Positions 60,684-64,000 of a DNA stretch of 64,000 bases are shown here, one piece after another (within the stretch, counting starts at the first letter, position 1; the number at the start of each line of letters is the position of its first letter). The stretch lies in contig NZ_NUUX01000021.1 of assembly GCF_002564465.1 (NCBI RefSeq), positions 1 to 64,000 of the forward strand, given 5' to 3'. This DNA comes from Bacillus sp. AFS088145 (lineage in GTDB: Bacteria > Bacillota > Bacilli > Bacillales > Bacillaceae_G). A program made the translations under genes and the position numbers. The notes under the pieces are model-generated. The model was given only the letters and a program-made list of their open reading frames with translations, made no database searches and was not told the DNA's origin.

Positions 60684-62321
60684 ATGAAATCTTTTTTACT
60701 GAAATTTGGCTTAATAACAGCTTTAACAGTAAGTTTGTTTAATGGAAAAGCTAGTGCAGAAACAAACACAAATTGGACTTCGAAGTGTGGCGACGCTAGT
60801 AAAGTGAAATCACCATCACTTCAACAAATTAATTGTTTGCTGACATACGCTGCTATCAACTCTGATATTCCGCCAGAGGTCGTTAAGACAGTTGCGTGGA
60901 GGGAATCAGGGTGGAACCAATCAAAATTGTCATCTGACGGTGGAATTGGTATTATGCAAATTACAAATCAACCTAGATATGATCAGAAGAGATTAAAAAC
61001 CGATATTGCATATAATATTCAAGCTGGTGTTGAGATTTTAAACGAGAAATATAATTGGAAAAAAGCAGATGGCACATACACTTTACCAAGGATTAAAGAT
61101 GCGAATCGTCATATTATTGAGAACTGGTATTTTCCAATTATGGCCTATAATGGAATAAAGCGGGTTAATAGTCCAATAGTTAAAACACAGGGAGCTAACT
61201 ATGGCAAAATAAATACTGCCGCCTATCAAGAAATTGTATTAAATTTGCTTGAAATGCAGAGTTACTTAAGAGATAAAGATGGTCCAAATATTTTAGCAAA
61301 ATTCCCGTTTACGACTAGCGATTTTGATTACAGTCCTGATAGTGACGAGGATATTTTGTTCAAAATTCCGCTTTATACAATAAATGAAGGCCTTCATGAG
61401 TCGCCATATTTTATGAAAAAGGGAGATATAGCGTACGTCACGGAGGATAAAGTTAAATTACGACCTGACTCAAATACTTTGAAAAAGGAATTAGTAACAC
61501 TTGCTAAATACACAAAAGTAACAATTTATGATGAATTTAAGTTTGATACAGGTAACGACCATAACCAATTCGTTTGGTTTAAAGTAAAAAGTCCGGATGG
61601 AAAGATAGGGTTTATACCATCTGCTTACCTTAATCCTATGGTAACTGGGGTTGCTAATGGAGTATTCTATAATAAAGACGTAAAAATCCATGTTAATGAG
61701 GGAGTCGCTACATTAAATGGAACTCGTATTAAAAATGACTATTTGGTTTCAAAAGTAGGTAGCTATACACTTGTTGTAAATAGTTCAGTGGCGAATACAA
61801 CAACTATTAAATTTACAATCGATAAAACAAAACCTACAACACCAACAATGAATACAGTTTCAGATCAATCAACTACTATTACCGGAACAGCAGAAGCAGG
61901 TTCTACAGTTAAACTATATATTAATAGCAAACTTCAAAAAAGCACAACAGCTGCTTCAAATAAAAGCTATAAATTTACAATTCCAAAGCAAAAAAGTGGA
62001 ACGACAGTTAGTGTAAGTGCTACGGATAAAGCTGGAAATGTAAGTGCAACAAAGTCTTTAAAGGTATTAGATAAAACACCACCAGCTCTTCCAGTTGTTA
62101 ATAAAGTTACTTCAAAATCAAAAACTGTAACAGGTAGTGCTGAGAAATATGCTTCAGTGAAGATTTATCGAGGAAGTACATTAATAGGTCAAAGCTCGGT
62201 TAATTCCAGTAGTAAATTTTCTGTATCAATAAAAGTACAGAAAGCAAACACATATTTAAAGGTTTATGTCATTGATAAATCGGGAAACAAAAGTGTTCGT
62301 ACAATTAAAGTTGTAAAATAG
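60684..62321 (+). CDS. Secreted lytic transglycosylase with Ig-like domains
   Basis: 545 residues. Signal peptide ending KASA (about 1-25). The SLT-type domain (about 45-190) has the catalytic Glu74 in VAWRESGWNQS, GGIGIMQIT and FPIMAYNGI. An SH3-like part (about 240-320) and bacterial Ig-like domains (about 385-545, with TVTGSAEKYASVKIYRGS and VTDKAGNVSA-type ends) follow. It cleaves peptidoglycan to anhydro-muropeptides. The Ig-like part resembles the N-terminal domains of the beta-helix protein at 4818. GGAG lies 8 nt before the ATG. Confidence 0.88.
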   Translation: MKSFLLKFGLITALTVSLFNGKASAETNTNWTSKCGDASKVKSPSLQQINCLLTYAAINSDIPPEVVKTVAWRESGWNQSKLSSDGGIGIMQITNQPRYDQKRLKTDIAYNIQAGVEILNEKYNWKKADGTYTLPRIKDANRHIIENWYFPIMAYNGIKRVNSPIVKTQGANYGKINTAAYQEIVLNLLEMQSYLRDKDGPNILAKFPFTTSDFDYSPDSDEDILFKIPLYTINEGLHESPYFMKKGDIAYVTEDKVKLRPDSNTLKKELVTLAKYTKVTIYDEFKFDTGNDHNQFVWFKVKSPDGKIGFIPSAYLNPMVTGVANGVFYNKDVKIHVNEGVATLNGTRIKNDYLVSKVGSYTLVVNSSVANTTTIKFTIDKTKPTTPTMNTVSDQSTTITGTAEAGSTVKLYINSKLQKSTTAASNKSYKFTIPKQKSGTTVSVSATDKAGNVSATKSLKVLDKTPPALPVVNKVTSKSKTVTGSAEKYASVKIYRGSTLIGQSSVNSSSKFSVSIKVQKANTYLKVYVIDKSGNKSVRTIKVVK

Positions 62322-62323
62322 TT

Positions 62324-62370
62324 AAAATACGATGCGATAAGTTTTTTGCTTATTGCATTGTATTTTTTTT
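62324..62370 (+). terminator. Terminator after the transglycosylase gene
   Basis: AAAATACGATGCGATAAG pairs with CTTATTGCATTGTATTTT (G-T pairs allowed), then a T run. Confidence 0.85.
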
Positions 62371-62508
62371 ATTTTTTAAATTCTTATTGGATAGAGTGAA
62401 TTTATTTGTTTCGAACTCAATTGCTTCATTTCTAATGCTCGATAATTAAGTAGACGAGGATTTGTTTTTACAAAATATTTTTAAGATGGATGCAATCTGT
62501 TTTTAATA

Positions 62509-62697
62509 TGTGGATAACTTGTGAATAAAATTTATACTTATCGACAGGAAGAAAAGATTAACAATTTTCATTTTGGTAGAATTTTGTCGTATCTTTATAT
62601 TTCTTAGCTACTTGAATTAATTTATAAACAAGCGGTTTGTGGATAAGTATTATATGTTATCCACAAATTGTTAATAAACTTCTGAAATTGTGGGTAA
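62509..62697. promoter_or_regulatory. DnaA box cluster
   Basis: Six DnaA-box-like nonamers in 190 bp. Perfect TTATCCACA on the minus strand at 62509-62517 and 62638-62646, and on the plus strand at 62657-62665. Variants: TTATTCACA (62520-62528, minus), TTATCGACA (62538-62546, plus) and TTACCCACA (62689-62697, minus). Bacillus has such clusters outside oriC; they bind DnaA and help control initiation. The gap 62371-62770 holds no ORF. Confidence 0.75.
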
Positions 62698-62770
62698 TTT
62701 TCGGAATTTAAAATGTTTTTTACCTTTACAAATATTTGAATGATCAATACTACTTATTATTAAAGAAATT

Positions 62771-62804
62771 AAAAGGCCATTTCCCAATTGAGAAAAGGCC
62801 TTTA
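62771..62804 (-). terminator. Terminator of the minus-strand sugar transferase
   Basis: AAAGGCC pairs with GGCCTTT and the inner TTCTCAATTGGGAA extends the stem; TTTTAATTT follows on the minus strand. Confidence 0.75.
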
Positions 62805-62857
62805 GTTAAATTATTCTTATTTTTGATAAAGAGAATTTTAAACTTGTCTTACATTAC

Positions 62858-63514
62858 TTAACGAGCACCTTCACCAGTCAAGACAACTTTAATTGTTTTA
62901 AACATAATTCGAATGTCCAACATGATTGATTGATGTTCAATATAGTGTAAATCCAAGACTAACTTCTCTTTCGGTGTTAATTCATACCCGCCATTCACTT
63001 GTGCCCAGCCAGTTAACCCTGGTTTGACTGTTAAGCGATTAGTGAAGCCTGGTACTTCATGATTAAATTTTACTAAAAAAAACGCTCTTTCTGGTCTAGG
63101 ACCAACAAGACTCATATCTCCACGTAAGACATTGACGAACTGCGGTAATTCATCGATACGAGTTTTTCGAAGGAAGTGACCAAGCTTTGTAATACGAGGA
63201 TCATCCGTACTAGCCCATTGTGGTCCATTTATCTCTGCATCCATACGCATTGTTCTTAACTTGTAAATATTAAAAATCTTCCCATTTAATCCAACGCGTT
63301 CTTGGATGAAAAGAGCAGGACCAGGAGAATCAATTTTAATTAATGCGATAAAGAACAATACAAATGGTAAAGAAATGACAAACGCGAGCGACGCAAAGAC
63401 TACATCCAATGTTCTTTTTATAAATGAATAAAAAATACTTTTCTTTTTTAATGACTCAAGTTGTTGAATTGAGTAGCGGCTTTCAACCTTTTGTTGAGTA
63501 TTCTGTAAGGCCAT
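62858..63514 (-). CDS. Undecaprenyl-phosphate sugar phosphotransferase (second copy)
   Basis: 218 residues. One N-terminal hydrophobic re-entrant helix (about 36-60), FIQERVGLNGKIFNIYKLRT, RIDELPQFVNVLRGDMSLVG and PGLTGWAQVNGGYELTP. Same family as the EpsL-like protein at 18050 but with a longer N-terminus, nearer to TuaA/galactose-type priming enzymes. It starts another glycan on undecaprenyl phosphate, probably of a second polysaccharide whose other genes would be outside the window. GGGGTG lies 5 nt before the ATG. Confidence 0.9.
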   Translation of the reverse strand: MALQNTQQKVESRYSIQQLESLKKKSIFYSFIKRTLDVVFASLAFVISLPFVLFFIALIKIDSPGPALFIQERVGLNGKIFNIYKLRTMRMDAEINGPQWASTDDPRITKLGHFLRKTRIDELPQFVNVLRGDMSLVGPRPERAFFLVKFNHEVPGFTNRLTVKPGLTGWAQVNGGYELTPKEKLVLDLHYIEHQSIMLDIRIMFKTIKVVLTGEGAR

Positions 63515-63607
63515 TTAAACACCCCAGTTTATAATTTAGGCCCATCCTTGCAAGTGCATTGCAACATGTCCTAATGTATAACGTTTACGTTTTATAACAT
63601 CATAACA

Positions 63608-63635
63608 ATTATAAATGTTCGCAGAAAAAAATCAA
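63608..63635 (-). promoter_or_regulatory. SigA-type promoter of the second sugar transferase
   Basis: On the minus strand TTGATT (63635-63630), 16-bp spacer and TATAAT (63613-63608), about 95 bp before the start codon. Confidence 0.6.
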
Positions 63636-64000
63636 ATTATTTTTATGTTACAAGCTTATTACTCCACATAAAAAGTTCACAAGGGTACCTTACACTTATA
63701 GTGTGTGCAAGAATGATTTATTAATCGGCATTACAATAATTAGTAATTGATCAAACTTTTGTCCAGGTCGACTTTTTAGGTATTATTATTTTAGCATAAA
63801 GTAAGTGGAAAAATACGTCACGTTAAAAATGCACTTTCCCAAAATAACATTTAAATTTGTTTAATTTGTGAGGGATTAATCCTTTTTATAACCTTGGTTT
63901 TGTAATTGGGTATGTAATAACAATATTTTGATGATTCTCCTTATAATTTATTATGAATAAATTTAGTTATTTTATCCTTCCTTTAAATCCTTGTTTTTTT
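63636..64000. other. Right-end intergenic stretch
   Basis: No credible ORF. A promoter-like pair points to the right: TTGTCC (63759-63764), 16 bp, TATTAT (63781-63786). The gene it would serve is beyond the window. Confidence 0.4.

Noticed and set aside
62509-62697. Chromosomal or plasmid replication origin
   Set aside because: DnaA boxes are present, but there is no dnaA, dnaN or rep gene and no clear AT-rich unwinding element with DnaA-trio sequence; a DnaA-binding cluster is the safer reading.

Overview
The window is low-GC, AT-rich chromosomal DNA from a spore-forming Bacillaceae (Bacillus sensu lato). The evidence is an eps-type biofilm operon with its EAR RNA, SinI/SinR-like regulators, Spo0A-type boxes, ComK, a Bacillus-type SecA2 with its S-layer assembly partner, and strong AGGAGG ribosome binding sites with frequent TTG and GTG starts. 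I saw no rRNA, tRNA, CRISPR array, insertion sequence or prophage.

Layout. 1-4.4 kb: the end of a secreted M14 carboxypeptidase, a cold-shock protein, a CarD-family regulator, a lipase-like lipoprotein and a group I truncated haemoglobin. 4.8-7.4 kb (minus strand): a large Ig/beta-helix protein. 7.4-41.5 kb: one continuous exopolysaccharide locus on the plus strand. It begins with epsA/B-like genes, the EAR RNA, epsC, galU, epsD/F-like glycosyltransferases, epsG, galE and epsL/M/N, followed by a SinR paralogue. A long accessory section follows: five GT4 genes in a row, three GT2 genes, a GT-D enzyme, an ABC flippase-like transporter and a deacetylase-LRR fusion. Next come a DUF115-like protein, a kinase-like protein, a CMP-sugar-synthetase-like enzyme, an aldolase fusion and a HAD phosphatase. 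A metallophosphoesterase and an LCP ligase close the locus.

41.6-45.3 kb: a separate operon encodes three secreted helical proteins and its own signal peptidase I, and has a strong promoter with a palindromic operator. 45.3-47.9 kb: a regulatory hub of sinR, a previously unlisted small sinI, paired Spo0A-type boxes, a small sigma factor and comK. 48-51.3 kb: SecA2 and its S-layer assembly protein. 51.5-62.3 kb: secreted or membrane envelope proteins (beta-propeller, YARHG, M48-ankyrin, TcaA-like, lysozyme-like, glucosaminidase, transglycosylase). 62.5-62.7 kb: a cluster of DnaA boxes. 62.9-63.5 kb: a second priming sugar transferase.

How it fits together. The EPS operon, the secreted-protein operon and an internal promoter before the CMP-sugar genes share a 16-bp palindrome, GTTC-N8-GAAC, resembling paired SinR half-sites. 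With sinI/sinR next door and a SinR paralogue inside the EPS operon, this suggests one matrix regulon. The strongest candidates for something undescribed are (i) a kinase/aldolase/phosphatase/cytidylyltransferase set that looks like a route to a CMP-activated keto-acid sugar, with the aldolase apparently fused to a transferase-like domain; (ii) the secreted helical proteins with a private signal peptidase; and (iii) a BY-kinase that has lost its ATP-binding lysine and its tyrosine tail.
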